This document shows, in pieces, positions 1 through 8,146 of a stretch of 17,178 nucleotides of DNA. The stretch lies in NCBI GenBank assembly GCA_051005735.1, contig JBPCJB010000167.1:1-17178 (forward strand). Reading direction: 5' to 3'. This DNA comes from Gaiellasilicea sp051005735. Lineage in GTDB: Bacteria > Actinomycetota > Thermoleophilia > Gaiellales > Gaiellaceae. A program made the translations under genes and the position numbers. Every line of letters begins with the position of its first letter. Position 1 is the stretch's first letter. Below the pieces are notes generated by a model that ran no database searches, was not told where the DNA came from, and worked only from the letters and a program-made list of their open reading frames with translations.

Positions 1-1074
1 GCCTTCGCCGGCGGCGCCGAGGTACGAGCCCGGCGCGACGAGGATCCCGTGCTCGAGCAGGCGCTCCGCGAACGCCTCCGAGCTCTCGCCGGCGGGAACC
101 GCGAGCCAGAGGTACATCGTCGCCTCGCCGCCCGCGACCCGCACGCCCTTGCGGCGGCAGAGCTCGAGGAAGAGCTCGCGCTTGCGTCCGTAGAGCGCGC
201 GCGTTCGCTCGACGTGCGCCTCGTCTCCCCAGGCGACGACCGAAGCTCGCTGGACGAACTCCTGCGGCGCGGTGCCAACGGTCGGCCGGAAGGCCTTGAG
301 CGCGGCGATCAGGGCGGGATCGCCGGCGACGAAGCCGCTGCGGTAGCCCGTCATCGAGCTCCGCTTGGAGAGCGTGTTGAAGACGGCGACGTTCGTCCGG
401 TCGGCGAGCTGCAGCGCGGAGGCGGGCGGCTGCTCGAACCAGAGCTCGGTGTAGGCCTCGTCGGAGGCGACGACGAACCCGTGCTGCCGCGCCAGCTCCG
501 CCAGCCGCTCGTAGAAGGGAAGCGGCGCCGTCGCTCCCGTCGGGTTGTTCGGATAGTTGACCCAGAAGACGGCGAGCCGGCCCCACGTCGCCTCGTCGAT
601 CAGTTCGAGGTCGGGGAGGAACCCGTTCCGCTCGTGCAGCTGCAGCGGCAGCGGGAACGCTCCCGCGAAGAGGGCACCGCGCTCGTAGACCGGATAGCCG
701 GGCTCGGTAAACGCGACGGTGTCCTTGCCGCGCTCGAGGTCGACGACGACCTGCGCGAAGCTGAAGATCGCCTCCTTGCTGCCGAGAGTCGGGATCACTT
801 CCGTGTCGGGATCGAGCTCGATCTCGAACCGGCGGCCGGCCCAGGCGGCGATCGCCTCGCGCAGCTCCGGTAGTCCCTGCGCCTGCGGATAGCCCATCCG
901 GTCGCGAAGCCCGTCGATGAGCGCCTGCCGGATCAGCGGGTCGGTCGCCTCGCGCGGATCGCCCATTCCGAAGTCGATCACCTCGATGCCGCGAGCCTCG
1001 ACCCGGCGTGCAGCCTCGTTCAGGCGCACAAACGGGTAGATCGGCTGGCGCTTCAGGACGGGAGAGATCGGCAC
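1..1074 (-). CDS. dapC: Succinyldiaminopimelate aminotransferase (DapC-type), C-terminus cut by window edge
   Basis: PLP-dependent class I/II aminotransferase, probably converting N-succinyl-2-amino-6-oxopimelate with glutamate to succinyl-LL-diaminopimelate in the cytosolic lysine/peptidoglycan pathway. The 358 codons seen read open to the window edge. Visible landmarks: N-terminal PIYPFVRLNE and DFGMGDP, a GSKEAIFSF segment near residue 100, NYPNNPTG at about 173-180, SDEAYTELWF at about 204-213, and the PLP lysine K237 in TLSKRSSMTGYRSG with the phosphate/carboxylate arginine R245 region. The GTG start is chosen because it lies 9 nt after the dapE stop and opens with the expected N-terminal motif; no clear Shine-Dalgarno is seen. 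The family assignment is secure; the DapC substrate is inferred from the touching dapE gene. An LL-DAP or other aminotransferase role is the alternative. The final few dozen residues are missing. Confidence 0.88.
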   Translation of the reverse strand, partial: MPISPVLKRQPIYPFVRLNEAARRVEARGIEVIDFGMGDPREATDPLIRQALIDGLRDRMGYPQAQGLPELREAIAAWAGRRFEIELDPDTEVIPTLGSKEAIFSFAQVVVDLERGKDTVAFTEPGYPVYERGALFAGAFPLPLQLHERNGFLPDLELIDEATWGRLAVFWVNYPNNPTGATAPLPFYERLAELARQHGFVVASDEAYTELWFEQPPASALQLADRTNVAVFNTLSKRSSMTGYRSGFVAGDPALIAALKAFRPTVGTAPQEFVQRASVVAWGDEAHVERTRALYGRKRELFLELCRRKGVRVAGGEATMYLWLAVPAGESSEAFAERLLEHGILVAPGSYLGAAGEG

Positions 1075-1083
1075 AGTCGGACG

Positions 1084-2169
1084 CTACCGGCAGACGCCGC
1101 CGGTGAGGAACGCCCAGAGCGACTCGTAGGCCTTCACGAGCGCCGCGATCTCCACGCGCTCGTCGCGGCGGTGGGCGTACAGGGGCGCGCCGGGGCCGAA
1201 GTTGACCGCGTCGATTCCGTGTGCGGTGAAGTCAGCGACGTTCGTCCAGGCCTGCTTCGGCTCGAGCGCGAGGTCTCCGGCCGCGCGGAGTCGCTGCAGA
1301 AGCGGCGAATCCGTGACGACGCGGGCGGGCGGAGAGTCGCCCGCCGGAACGTAGTCGGCCCCGACAGGAACAAGCTCGCGCAGATACGCCTCGGCGCTCT
1401 CGCGCGAGCGGTCAGGCGCATAGCGGAAGTTGACGTGCGCCGTGACCCGATCAGGGATCACGTTGTCGGCGATCCCGCCCTCGATCCGCGTGAGGCTGAC
1501 GACCTCGGTGAACGTGAGGCCGCCGACCTCGACCGGCCGCGGCTCGGTCTCGGCTAGCGGTCGCAGCCCGTCGAGCGCCTTCTCGATCGCGTTCTCCGCC
1601 AGCCACGGCCGGGCCGAGTGGCCGCTGACTCCGTGAAAGACGAGCTGCGCGTTCAGGTTGCCGAGACACCCTGCCTGGATCGTGCAGTCGGTCGGCTCGA
1701 GCAGGATCGCCAGCTCCGCCTCGTGAACGGGCGGCACGCTGTCGAAGAAGTGGGGAAGCGCGCTCTCGGACGCGGGAAGCTCCTCCCTGGGAAAGAAGAG
1801 GAAGTTGAGATCCAGGTCCTGAGTCGCGCGCAGATCCTGCCATGCCTGCGCAAGCTCGATCATCACCGCGACACCGGCCTTCATATCGCTAGCGCCGAGA
1901 CCCACCACCTCGGTCTCCGTGACGCGGCCCGGCAGATTGCCCTGTCCGGGAACGGTGTCGAGATGGCCGGCGAGCACCACGAGCGGACGCCCGCCGAGAC
2001 TGGCGCCGTACCAGAGCGTCTCGCCGACGCGCCACGTCGGCTCGCCGAGCGCGTCCTCGACGTACGAGGCAATCGCCGCCTCGTGACGGCTCTCGGAGGG
2101 GATGTCGACGAGCTCGAGCGTCCGCGTCGCTAGCCGTCCTGCAAGTCCTGAGTCGGCGGCGCGTGGCAC
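1084..2169 (-). CDS. dapE: Succinyl-diaminopimelate desuccinylase (M20 family)
   Basis: Zinc-dependent M20 peptidase-family enzyme, likely releasing succinate from N-succinyl-LL-diaminopimelate, the step after DapC. The 361-residue length suits DapE. Metal-ligand motifs are visible: GHLDTVP (H69, D71), GASDMKAG (D95), the EE pair at 129-130, LLEPT (E158), and YAHRRDE near the C-terminus (H333). The dimerisation/lid segment includes GVSGHSARPWLAENAIEK. The reading frame stays open far upstream as a shadow of hflX, so the start is set at a GTG just before the conserved first helix (LATRTLELVDIPSES); a TTG ten codons earlier is possible but would run into the divergent hflX promoter. Forms an operon with dapC, 9 nt apart. 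Divergent from hflX with only 27 bp between starts. Confidence 0.9.
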   Translation of the reverse strand: MPRAADSGLAGRLATRTLELVDIPSESRHEAAIASYVEDALGEPTWRVGETLWYGASLGGRPLVVLAGHLDTVPGQGNLPGRVTETEVVGLGASDMKAGVAVMIELAQAWQDLRATQDLDLNFLFFPREELPASESALPHFFDSVPPVHEAELAILLEPTDCTIQAGCLGNLNAQLVFHGVSGHSARPWLAENAIEKALDGLRPLAETEPRPVEVGGLTFTEVVSLTRIEGGIADNVIPDRVTAHVNFRYAPDRSRESAEAYLRELVPVGADYVPAGDSPPARVVTDSPLLQRLRAAGDLALEPKQAWTNVADFTAHGIDAVNFGPGAPLYAHRRDERVEIAALVKAYESLWAFLTGGVCR

Positions 2170-2183
2170 AGCGGCAAGCGTGG

Positions 2184-2189
2184 CACAAT
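2184..2189 (+). promoter_or_regulatory. Possible -10 box of a leaderless hflX promoter
   Basis: CACAAT matches TATAAT at four of six positions and ends 7 nt before the hflX GTG, so transcription would begin at or beside the start codon. No convincing -35 is visible. The 27-bp space to dapE leaves no room for a normal leader and ribosome site, which supports leaderless expression but does not prove it. Confidence 0.35.
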
Positions 2190-2196
2190 CCAACGC

Positions 2197-3549
2197 GTGA
2201 CGACGCGTCAGCCAGAACCTCAGCCGGGCGCCGAGCCCGAGCGGGGGTTCGTGCTGGCCCTGCTGCCAAGGGGCGCCGACGCCGACGACGAGCTGGCCGA
2301 GCTCCAGGAGCTCGCCCGGACGGCGCTCGTTCAGCCGGTTGCCCAGCTCGTGCAGCAGCGAACGCGTCCCGATCCGCGCACCTATGTGGGCAAGGGCAAG
2401 CTCGAGGAGCTGAGGGCCGAGTACGCGCAGGCGAACGCCGAGGTGCTGCTGGTCGACGGGGAGCTCGATCCGACGCAGCAGCGGACGCTCGAGAACGCGC
2501 TCGAGGCGCGGGTCGTCGACCGGACGCAGTTGATCCTCGACATCTTCGCCCAGCACGCGACGAGCGCCGAGGGGAAGCTCCAGGTCGAGCTCGCGCAGCT
2601 CGAGTACAACCTGCCTCGGATGCGCGGGATGTGGAAGCACCTCGAGCGCCTCGGCGGCGGCACCGGCGCCGTCGGCGCTGGGGTCGGCACGCGCGGCCCT
2701 GGCGAGTCGCAGCTCGAGACCGACCGCCGGCTCGCAAACCGCCGCGTCGTCGTCCTCAGGCGTCGTCTGAAGGAGATCGAGAAGCAGCGCGGGCTCCGGC
2801 GCAAGGAGCGCGAACGCACGCAGATCCCCACGGTAGCGCTGGCCGGTTACACCAACGTCGGCAAGTCGACGCTCCTTAACGCCCTCACGGATGCGGATGT
2901 CTCCGTCGACAACCGTCTCTTCGAGACGCTCGACCCGACGACCCGCGGCTTCGAGCACGACGGCAAGCGCTACCTCGTGACGGACACGGTCGGCTTCATC
3001 CGCCGGCTGCCGACGCAGCTCGTCGAGGGCTTCGCGTCCACCCTCGAGGAGACCCTCGTCGCCGACCTGATCCTGCACGTCGTCGACGCGTCCGTGGGCG
3101 ACGAGAAGCTCGAGGAGATGATCGGCTCCGTCGACACCGTGCTCGCCGAGATCGGCGCCGACCAGGTGCCGCTCGAGCTCGTCCTGAACAAGATCGACCG
3201 GCTCGACCCGCTCGGCCGCCGACGCCTCGCCAATCGCTTTCCGGGCGCGCTCCAGATCTCGGCGGCGACGGGAGTTGGGATCGACGAGTTGCGCCAGCGG
3301 ATCGCCGAGCGCTTCTCCGACCGGTTCGTTGATGTGCGCCTCTTCCTCCCCTACGAGGACGGCGGCCGTCTCGCCGAGCTGTACGAGCTCGGCGCGCCGA
3401 TCGACGAGCGCGAGGACCGGGAGGAGGGCGTGCTCGTGCGGGCCCGGCTGCCGCAGCGCGAGGTGCGCCGGTTCGCCCGCTATCTCGTCGCCCAGTCGGC
3501 CGAGGAGCCACGCGAGGACTCCGCGGTCGAAGGCCGTTGGCGCAGTTAG
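2197..3549 (+). CDS. hflX: GTPase HflX
   Basis: Ribosome-associated GTPase that binds the 50S subunit and splits stalled 70S ribosomes, notably under stress. The 450-residue protein has the HflX N-terminal domain (YVGKGKLEEL, LDPTQQRTLENALEARVVDRTQLILDIFAQ read in pieces across residues about 65-130), the glycine-rich linker GGGTGAVGAGVGTRGPGE, a basic coiled linker, then the G domain: G1 GYTNVGKST at 217-225, G3 DTVGF at 263-267, G4 NKID at 331-334, G5 SAATG from 355. A C-terminal domain of about 80 residues follows. The GTG start is the first in frame after the divergent dapE start and gives a normal N-terminus. Its last 13 nt overlap dut, so translation of the two is probably coupled. Confidence 0.96.
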   Translation: MTTRQPEPQPGAEPERGFVLALLPRGADADDELAELQELARTALVQPVAQLVQQRTRPDPRTYVGKGKLEELRAEYAQANAEVLLVDGELDPTQQRTLENALEARVVDRTQLILDIFAQHATSAEGKLQVELAQLEYNLPRMRGMWKHLERLGGGTGAVGAGVGTRGPGESQLETDRRLANRRVVVLRRRLKEIEKQRGLRRKERERTQIPTVALAGYTNVGKSTLLNALTDADVSVDNRLFETLDPTTRGFEHDGKRYLVTDTVGFIRRLPTQLVEGFASTLEETLVADLILHVVDASVGDEKLEEMIGSVDTVLAEIGADQVPLELVLNKIDRLDPLGRRRLANRFPGALQISAATGVGIDELRQRIAERFSDRFVDVRLFLPYEDGGRLAELYELGAPIDEREDREEGVLVRARLPQREVRRFARYLVAQSAEEPREDSAVEGRWRS

Positions 3550-3971
3550 CGATCACCCGGCTGCGGCCGGAAGCGATGATTCCCGAGCGCGCGTACGCAG
3601 CCGACGCGGGCCTCGACCTCGCCGCCTGTGAGCGGGTCGAGCTCGGTCCCGGCGAGCGACAGACAGTGGGGACGGGTCTCGCCGTCGCGATCCCCGAGGG
3701 GCACGCCGGCTTCGTCCAACCTCGCTCCGGGCTCGCGGCCAGGCACGGGATCACGATCGTCAACTCTCCGGGCTTGATCGACGCCGGCTATCGCGGCGAG
3801 CTTCGGATCGTGCTCCTGAACACGGACTCGAGCAGGGGGTTCACCGTTGAGCCGGGAATGCGGATCGCTCAGCTCGTCGTCCTGGCGCTTCCCGAGGTCG
3901 AGCTCGTCGAGGTCGACGAGCTGCCGGAGAGCGAGCGCGGCGTGCGCGGCTTCGGCTCATCCAGGTTGTGA
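3537..3971 (+). CDS. dut: dUTP diphosphatase
   Basis: Trimeric dUTPase that hydrolyses dUTP to dUMP and pyrophosphate, keeping uracil out of DNA and feeding dTMP synthesis. All five family motifs are present in the 144 residues: motif 1 around AGLDLAA (24-30), motif 2 QPRSGLA (61-67), motif 3 NSPGLIDAGYRGEL with the substrate-stacking Tyr85, motif 4 RIAQLVV (109-115), and the C-terminal flap RGVRGFGSS (134-142). The TTG start overlaps the hflX end by 13 nt; it is chosen because the conserved first strand (LAITRLRPEA) needs it, and the next ATG would delete that strand. A GAAGG stretch just upstream could serve as ribosome site. The NUDIX gene follows after 10 nt. Confidence 0.95.
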   Translation: MAQLAITRLRPEAMIPERAYAADAGLDLAACERVELGPGERQTVGTGLAVAIPEGHAGFVQPRSGLAARHGITIVNSPGLIDAGYRGELRIVLLNTDSSRGFTVEPGMRIAQLVVLALPEVELVEVDELPESERGVRGFGSSRL

Positions 3972-3981
3972 GCGACGGCGG

Positions 3982-4434
3982 ATGAGGCTCGAGCCGCGGA
4001 TCCGGGTCTCGGCGATGCTGCGCTGGCATGGGCGAATCCTCCTCTGTCGCCACGAGAAGCGGGGCGGCGACGTCTGGCTGCTGCCGGGCGGAGGGGTCAA
4101 GTCCGGCGAGAGTCTGATCGTGGCGCTCGCGCGTGAGCTCGCCGAGGAGGTGGGGATCGAGGCGCCGCCGGTCGAGGGGCCGGTCGCCCTCGTCGACTCG
4201 ATCGCGCCCGTCCGCAGCCTGAGCACGAAGCACGTCGTCCACATCATCTTCGCCGGCGATTACGACGGCTCGCTCGAGGATGTGGTCTCGCGCGACGAGG
4301 CCGTGAGCGGCCACCGCCTGTTCGCGCTCGACGAGCTCGATGGGATCGTCGTCCATCCGCCGATCCAACGCTTCCTCCAGCGCTGGCAGCCGGGCGACCC
4401 GGCCGTCTACCTGGGTGCGCTCTGGCGTCCGTGA
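3982..4434 (+). CDS. NUDIX hydrolase
   Basis: A 150-residue pyrophosphohydrolase of unknown substrate. The NUDIX box is an exact match to GX5EX7REUXEEXGU: it runs from G37 to I59 and includes E43, R51, E52, E55 and E56, the metal-binding helix. The N-terminus (RLEPRIRVSAMLRWHGRILL) forms the usual first strands. The ATG lies 10 nt after the dut stop; the upstream reading frame is the shadow of dut. Its place directly behind dut suggests nucleotide-pool cleaning, for example an oxidised or non-canonical nucleotide, but the box alone does not fix the substrate; ADP-ribose or a nucleotide sugar remains possible. Confidence 0.9.
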   Translation: MRLEPRIRVSAMLRWHGRILLCRHEKRGGDVWLLPGGGVKSGESLIVALARELAEEVGIEAPPVEGPVALVDSIAPVRSLSTKHVVHIIFAGDYDGSLEDVVSRDEAVSGHRLFALDELDGIVVHPPIQRFLQRWQPGDPAVYLGALWRP

Positions 4435-4468
4435 CCCGCCGCAAGGAGTGGCAGATCCGACACAGAGA

Positions 4469-4486
4469 CGTCACACCTGTGTGACG
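4469..4486. promoter_or_regulatory. 18-bp palindrome, operator-like
   Basis: CGTCACACCTGTGTGACG has perfect 8-bp arms around a central CT. It sits in the 150-bp gap between the NUDIX gene and the PLP decarboxylase, about 100 bp before the decarboxylase start. The arms and the two-base centre suit a dimeric helix-turn-helix repressor or activator better than an RNA hairpin, which could not close a two-base loop. The cognate regulator is not known. Confidence 0.5.
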
Positions 4487-4506
4487 AGTTCCTCGATAGC
4501 GTTTCG

Positions 4507-4579
4507 GTAGGGACACCCGGGGTGCCCCTGGGGGCACGTAGGGACGCGGTAGGGGCGCGCTCGTCTCAGCGGTAGGATC
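4507..4579 (+). repeat. Short GGTAGGG repeats and overlapping GC palindromes
   Basis: Four related 9-mers on the same strand: GGTAGGGAC at 4507, CGTAGGGAC at 4537, GGTAGGGGC at 4549 and GGTAGGATC at 4571. Between the first two lies GTGCCCCTGGGGGCAC (4522-4537), which can fold with a four-base loop, overlapping CACCCGGGGTG (4514-4524). No T-run follows, so a classical terminator for the upstream operon is doubtful. The last copy contains the putative -10 box of the next gene. This may be a promoter with repeated activator sites, or chance in GC-rich DNA. Confidence 0.3.
4573..4578 (+). promoter_or_regulatory. TAGGAT box, putative -10 of leaderless decarboxylase gene
   Basis: TAGGAT ends 6 nt before the GTG start at 4585. 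The same hexamer at a similar distance precedes uppP and the class II amidotransferase in this window. No -35 consensus is recognisable. Confidence 0.4.
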
Positions 4580-4584
4580 AGGGC

Positions 4585-5979
4585 GTGGCGCACGACGAGC
4601 TGCTGAGGCTGACCGCCGACTACGCGGCGCAGTACCTGGGGTCGCTCACCGAGCGCCCGGTCTCGGCGCCGGCGACGATCGAGGAGCTGCGCGAGGCCCT
4701 CGCCGGGCCACTTCCCGACCGGTCGACCGATCCCGAGCAGGTGATCGCCGAGCTGATCGCCGCCGCTGAGCCGGGCGTCGTCGCGACCGGCAGCGGACGT
4801 TACTTCGGCTTCGTGATCGGCGGCGCGCTGCCAGCTGCGCTCGCCGCCGATTGGCTCACCTCGACCTGGGATCAGAACGCCGGGCTCGTCGCCGGCGGCC
4901 CGAGCGCCGCCGTCGTCGAGGAGGTGTGCCTCGAGTGGTTGCGCGAGCTTCTCGGGCTGCCGAGCGGCGTCTCCGCAGGCTTCGTCACCGGCTGTCAAAT
5001 GGCTCATGTGACCGCGCTTGCCGCTGCGCGGCACCACCAGCTCGAGCGCACCGGCTGGGACCTCGCCCGCGGCGGGCTCCAGGGCGCTCCGCGGATCCGC
5101 ATCTTCGTCGGCGCCGAGCGCCATGTCACCGTCGATCGGGCCTTTCGCTTCCTCGGCCTCGGCGCCGAGCAGATCGAGGTCGTCGCAGCCGATGGGCAGG
5201 GCAGGATGCGCCCCGACGCACTCCGGGCCGCGCTCGCCGGAGCGACCGGGCCGATCATCGTCTGCGCCCAGGCCGGCAATGTGAACACCGGCTCGTTCGA
5301 CCTTCTCGAGGAGATCGCAGACGCGGCCGAGGTCGCCGGCGCGTGGCTCCACGTCGACGGCGCCTTCGGCCTCTGTGCGGCTACTTCGCCCCGGTTTCGC
5401 CACCTCCTCGCCGGCGCCGAGCGGGCCGACTCGTGGGCGACCGACGGCCACAAGTGGCTGAACGTGCCGTACGACTCCGGGATCGCCTTCTGCGCCCATC
5501 CGGACTCGCATCGTGCAGCGATGTCCGTCAGAGCCGCCTACCTCGAGCAGGCCGAACCCGACGCCGCCCGCGACCAGCTCGACTGGAACCCCGAGTTCTC
5601 GCGGCGCGCGCGCGGCTTCCCGATCTACGCGGCGATCCGCTCGCTCGGCCGGTCGGGAATCGCCGCGATGGTCGAAGGCTCGTGCGATCGAGCGCGGGAG
5701 CTCGCGAGCATCCTCGGCGCCGCAGAGGGCGTCGAGATCCTGAACGAGGTCGTCTTGAACCAGGTGCTCGTCCGCTTCGCCGGCGACGACAGGGTCACGC
5801 AGGACGTCGTCCGGCACGTCCAGGAGGACGGAACCTGTTGGCTCTCCGGGACGACCTGGCAAGGACGCGGTGCGATGCGGATCTCCGTCTCGAACTGGCA
5901 GACGAGCGCCGAGGACGTCGAGCGGTCTGCGGGCGCGATCCTAGAAGCGGCCGCCGCGGTCTCGGGCTCGCTGCGCTGA
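4585..5979 (+). CDS. Group II PLP-dependent amino acid decarboxylase family protein
   Basis: Fold-type I PLP enzyme related to aromatic-L-amino-acid, glutamate and diaminobutyrate decarboxylases; 464 residues, a normal length. Landmarks: YFGFVIGGALPAALAADWL and STWDQN in the N-terminal third, TGCQMAH from about T135 (cofactor phosphate region), HVDGAFG at 256-262 with the pyridine-N aspartate D258, and DGHKWLN with the Schiff-base lysine K290. The C-terminal domain ends with MRISVSNWQTS. The substrate cannot be read from sequence; aromatic amino acids are one option, and many actinobacterial relatives are uncharacterised. The GTG start follows a TAGGAT box, suggesting leaderless transcription. 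Its last 39 nt overlap the 3' end of gatD on the other strand. Confidence 0.88.
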   Translation: MAHDELLRLTADYAAQYLGSLTERPVSAPATIEELREALAGPLPDRSTDPEQVIAELIAAAEPGVVATGSGRYFGFVIGGALPAALAADWLTSTWDQNAGLVAGGPSAAVVEEVCLEWLRELLGLPSGVSAGFVTGCQMAHVTALAAARHHQLERTGWDLARGGLQGAPRIRIFVGAERHVTVDRAFRFLGLGAEQIEVVAADGQGRMRPDALRAALAGATGPIIVCAQAGNVNTGSFDLLEEIADAAEVAGAWLHVDGAFGLCAATSPRFRHLLAGAERADSWATDGHKWLNVPYDSGIAFCAHPDSHRAAMSVRAAYLEQAEPDAARDQLDWNPEFSRRARGFPIYAAIRSLGRSGIAAMVEGSCDRARELASILGAAEGVEILNEVVLNQVLVRFAGDDRVTQDVVRHVQEDGTCWLSGTTWQGRGAMRISVSNWQTSAEDVERSAGAILEAAAAVSGSLR

Positions 5980-6690
5980 GACGGCGTGGGCCTCGGCTTC
6001 GAGGCGATCGGGGAGTGGCTCGAGCTCCTGCGACACGCCACCGGCGTGCGCCAGCGCCTGCGCGAGCAACCAGTCGGCGAGCCACGGATTGCGAGGAAGG
6101 AGCGGGCCGTGCAGGTAGGTCCCGATTGCCCGGCCGACCCGGCAGCCCTCGTAGCCCGACTCGCCGTCGTTCCCGAATCCGGCGATTACTCGGCCGAGAG
6201 GCTCGGCGCCGGGATCGAGGCGAGTGCGGCCGGCGTGGTTCTCGAAGCCCGCGAGCGTGTGTCGCTCACGGGGCTCGAGCTCGCAGTCGAGCAGGACGTC
6301 GCCGATCATCCGGCGATCGCCGGCGACGGTCTCGTGCGGGAAGAGACCCACACCCGGCAGGTCGACGCCGCGGAGATCGTGATAACCGCGGCCGAGCAGC
6401 TGATAGCCGCCGCAGACGGCGAGCACAGCCGCGCCATCCGCCACCGCCGCGTGCACCGCGCCTGATTTGGCCTGCAGATCCGCCGCCACGAGCGCCTGCT
6501 CGCGATCCTGGCCGCCGCCGATGTAGAGCAGGTCGTGCGCCCCCGGCCGCAGCTCATCGCCGAGACCGACCGGCTCGACCGTGAGCTCGTGGCCCCGGAG
6601 GAGAGCCCGCCGTTCGAGGACCGCGATATTCCCGCGGTCGGCGTAGATGTTCAGATAGTCCGGATACAGATGTCCGACTCGAAGTCTCAT
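5941..6690 (-). CDS. gatD: Lipid II isoglutaminyl synthase, glutaminase subunit GatD
   Basis: Class I glutamine amidotransferase of the CobB/CobQ type. It hydrolyses glutamine and passes ammonia to MurT, which amidates the alpha-carboxyl of D-Glu in the lipid II stem peptide on the inner membrane face. Of 249 residues, the first 210 are the amidotransferase domain: HLYPDYLNIYADRGN at 7-21, LLYIGGGQDREQ at 54-65, nucleophile C93 in AVCGGYQLLG, and H194 in GTYLHGPLLPRNP. The last 35 residues are charged and poorly conserved. The ATG overlaps the murT stop by 4 nt (ATGA), giving translational coupling to its partner. The 3' end runs 39 nt into the opposing decarboxylase gene. Confidence 0.93.
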   Translation of the reverse strand: MRLRVGHLYPDYLNIYADRGNIAVLERRALLRGHELTVEPVGLGDELRPGAHDLLYIGGGQDREQALVAADLQAKSGAVHAAVADGAAVLAVCGGYQLLGRGYHDLRGVDLPGVGLFPHETVAGDRRMIGDVLLDCELEPRERHTLAGFENHAGRTRLDPGAEPLGRVIAGFGNDGESGYEGCRVGRAIGTYLHGPLLPRNPWLADWLLAQALAHAGGVSQELEPLPDRLEAEAHAVSAQRARDRGGRF

Positions 6691-8057
6691 GGCTTCGCCT
6701 CCCAGTAGGGTCGCGTCAGTCCTCGCTCCGTCACGATGCGCTGCAACGCGAGCATCGCCGTGTAGGTGGGCAGCACCACGAGCTCGCCGCCCGGCGGGGT
6801 CAGCTCGAGCCCGCGGTCGAGCGCCCGCTCCAGATCCGGCTCGAGCTCGAGGTCATTCTCGTCGAGGCCTCCGTAGGCACAGCGCAGACCCAGCTCCGCG
6901 GCGCGGTCGCCCGAGGCGATCACCCGCTCGGTCGTCGCGAGCAGCGGCTCGAAGTCGACGTCCCAGATCCAGGAGACGTCCTTCCCGTCGGCGATCGCAT
7001 CGTTCAGAGCGAGGAGCAGAACCGCGGGAGCGCCGCCATCCTCGAGTGTCCGCACCACCTCGTTTGCGCCTGCCGGATTCTTGATCAGGAGGATCAGAAT
7101 CGACTTGTCATCGCTCGCGATCCGCTCGAAGCGCCCAAACGCCGGATCGAATCGCTCGAGCCCATCCTTGATCCGGTCGAGCTCGACGCCGAGCGCCTGG
7201 GCGAGCGCAGCCGCGCCGACCGCGTTGTAGACGTTGTAGAGCCCTGGGAGGCGCAGCCGGATCGGCGCCGACCCGGCGGGGGTCCCGAGTTCGAAGGCGG
7301 CGCTCTCGAGCCCCTGCAGCTCGATCCCACGAGCGACGACCTGTAGCTGGGGGCGTGCGTGGCCGCAGGCGGGACAGCCGTAGTCGCCCAGGTGCCCAAC
7401 GTAGGCCGCGGCGAACTCGTAGGGATGGCCGCAGACGATGCAGTAACGACTGTCAGCCGCATGCTGGAGCGCGTGCCGCGCGTGTCGGGGATCGTCCAGC
7501 CCATAGGCGATCGCACCTTCCCGCGCAGCGGCCAGGCTGCCGACCTGCGGATCGTCGCCGTTGACGACGAGCGTCGTCGAGTGGGGGAGTGCGCGCACAG
7601 CCTGTCGCCAGCCTTCCGCCACGTGCTCGAGCTCGCCGTAGCGATCGAGCTGGTCGCGAAAGAGGTTTCCGAGGAGCAGGGCGCGGGGCCGAAGCCGTCG
7701 AGCCGCCTCCGGAAGCGCTGCCTCGTCGACCTCGAGCAAGCCGAGCTCCGCGTCGTCCGCCGCTAGGAGGGCGGAGGCGATTCCCGAGAGCAGGTTGGCG
7801 CCAGAGCGGTTCCAGGCGAGTCGAGCTCCGGGTCCGAGGATCTCGGCGACCATCGCGGTCGTGGTGGTCTTGCCATTCGTGGCCGAGACGACCACGGCGC
7901 CGAGGGGAAGTCGGGCTGCGAGCGCGTCGATCGCTCCGGGATCGAGCTTCCAGAGCAGCTTGCCCGGAATCGTCGTGCCGCCGCCCGTCCGCGCGAGCCG
8001 GGAGAGCCGGGAGGCGAGCCGGGCGGCGGTCGATTCGATGGCGAGGCGGGCGCTCAT
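6687..8057 (-). CDS. murT: Lipid II isoglutaminyl synthase, Mur-ligase subunit MurT
   Basis: ATP-dependent Mur-ligase-like enzyme that works with GatD to convert D-isoglutamate in lipid II to D-isoglutamine, needed for efficient cross-linking in many Gram-positives. The 456 residues include the P-loop SATNGKTTTT (58-67), a zinc ribbon CIVC...CPAC (C206, C209, C228, C231) inserted in the central domain as in known MurT proteins, the LPGLYNVYNAVGAA segment (268-281), and the C-terminal DUF1727-type domain with ALNDAIADGKDVSWIWDVDF. D350 there matches the region of the aspartate reported as part of the catalytic triad with GatD in Staphylococcus. The ATG start has a weak AAGCAAG behind it. A TAGGCT at 8067-8072 could be a -10 giving a very short leader. 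Confidence 0.93.
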   Translation of the reverse strand: MSARLAIESTAARLASRLSRLARTGGGTTIPGKLLWKLDPGAIDALAARLPLGAVVVSATNGKTTTTAMVAEILGPGARLAWNRSGANLLSGIASALLAADDAELGLLEVDEAALPEAARRLRPRALLLGNLFRDQLDRYGELEHVAEGWRQAVRALPHSTTLVVNGDDPQVGSLAAAREGAIAYGLDDPRHARHALQHAADSRYCIVCGHPYEFAAAYVGHLGDYGCPACGHARPQLQVVARGIELQGLESAAFELGTPAGSAPIRLRLPGLYNVYNAVGAAALAQALGVELDRIKDGLERFDPAFGRFERIASDDKSILILLIKNPAGANEVVRTLEDGGAPAVLLLALNDAIADGKDVSWIWDVDFEPLLATTERVIASGDRAAELGLRCAYGGLDENDLELEPDLERALDRGLELTPPGGELVVLPTYTAMLALQRIVTERGLTRPYWEAKP

Positions 8058-8146
8058 CTTGCTTCGAGCCTAGATGAGGCCGTCCGAAACCGGCGTGCCT
8101 GCTCGCGCCCCCTTGCATAATCGTCAGTCTGCTCTAAGCTCCTTGC

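Noticed and set aside
49..873. A 274-codon plus-strand frame at the left edge
   Set aside because: It is the antisense of dapC, which shows full aminotransferase motifs on the minus strand.
1084..3078. A 664-codon open frame on the minus strand covering dapE and extending across hflX
   Set aside because: Only the part from 2169 down is DapE; the rest is the antisense shadow of hflX, whose GTPase motifs are unmistakable. High GC content keeps such frames open.
4522..4537. GTGCCCCTGGGGGCAC as a terminator for the hflX-dut-NUDIX operon
   Set aside because: Short stem with a four-base loop, no T-run, and about 90 bp beyond the stop codon; kept only as part of the repeat cluster.
4471..5862. Long open frame opposite the PLP decarboxylase, and another plus-strand frame at 4851-6584
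   Set aside because: Arginine/proline-rich shadow translations without family motifs; the decarboxylase and gatD frames explain the region.
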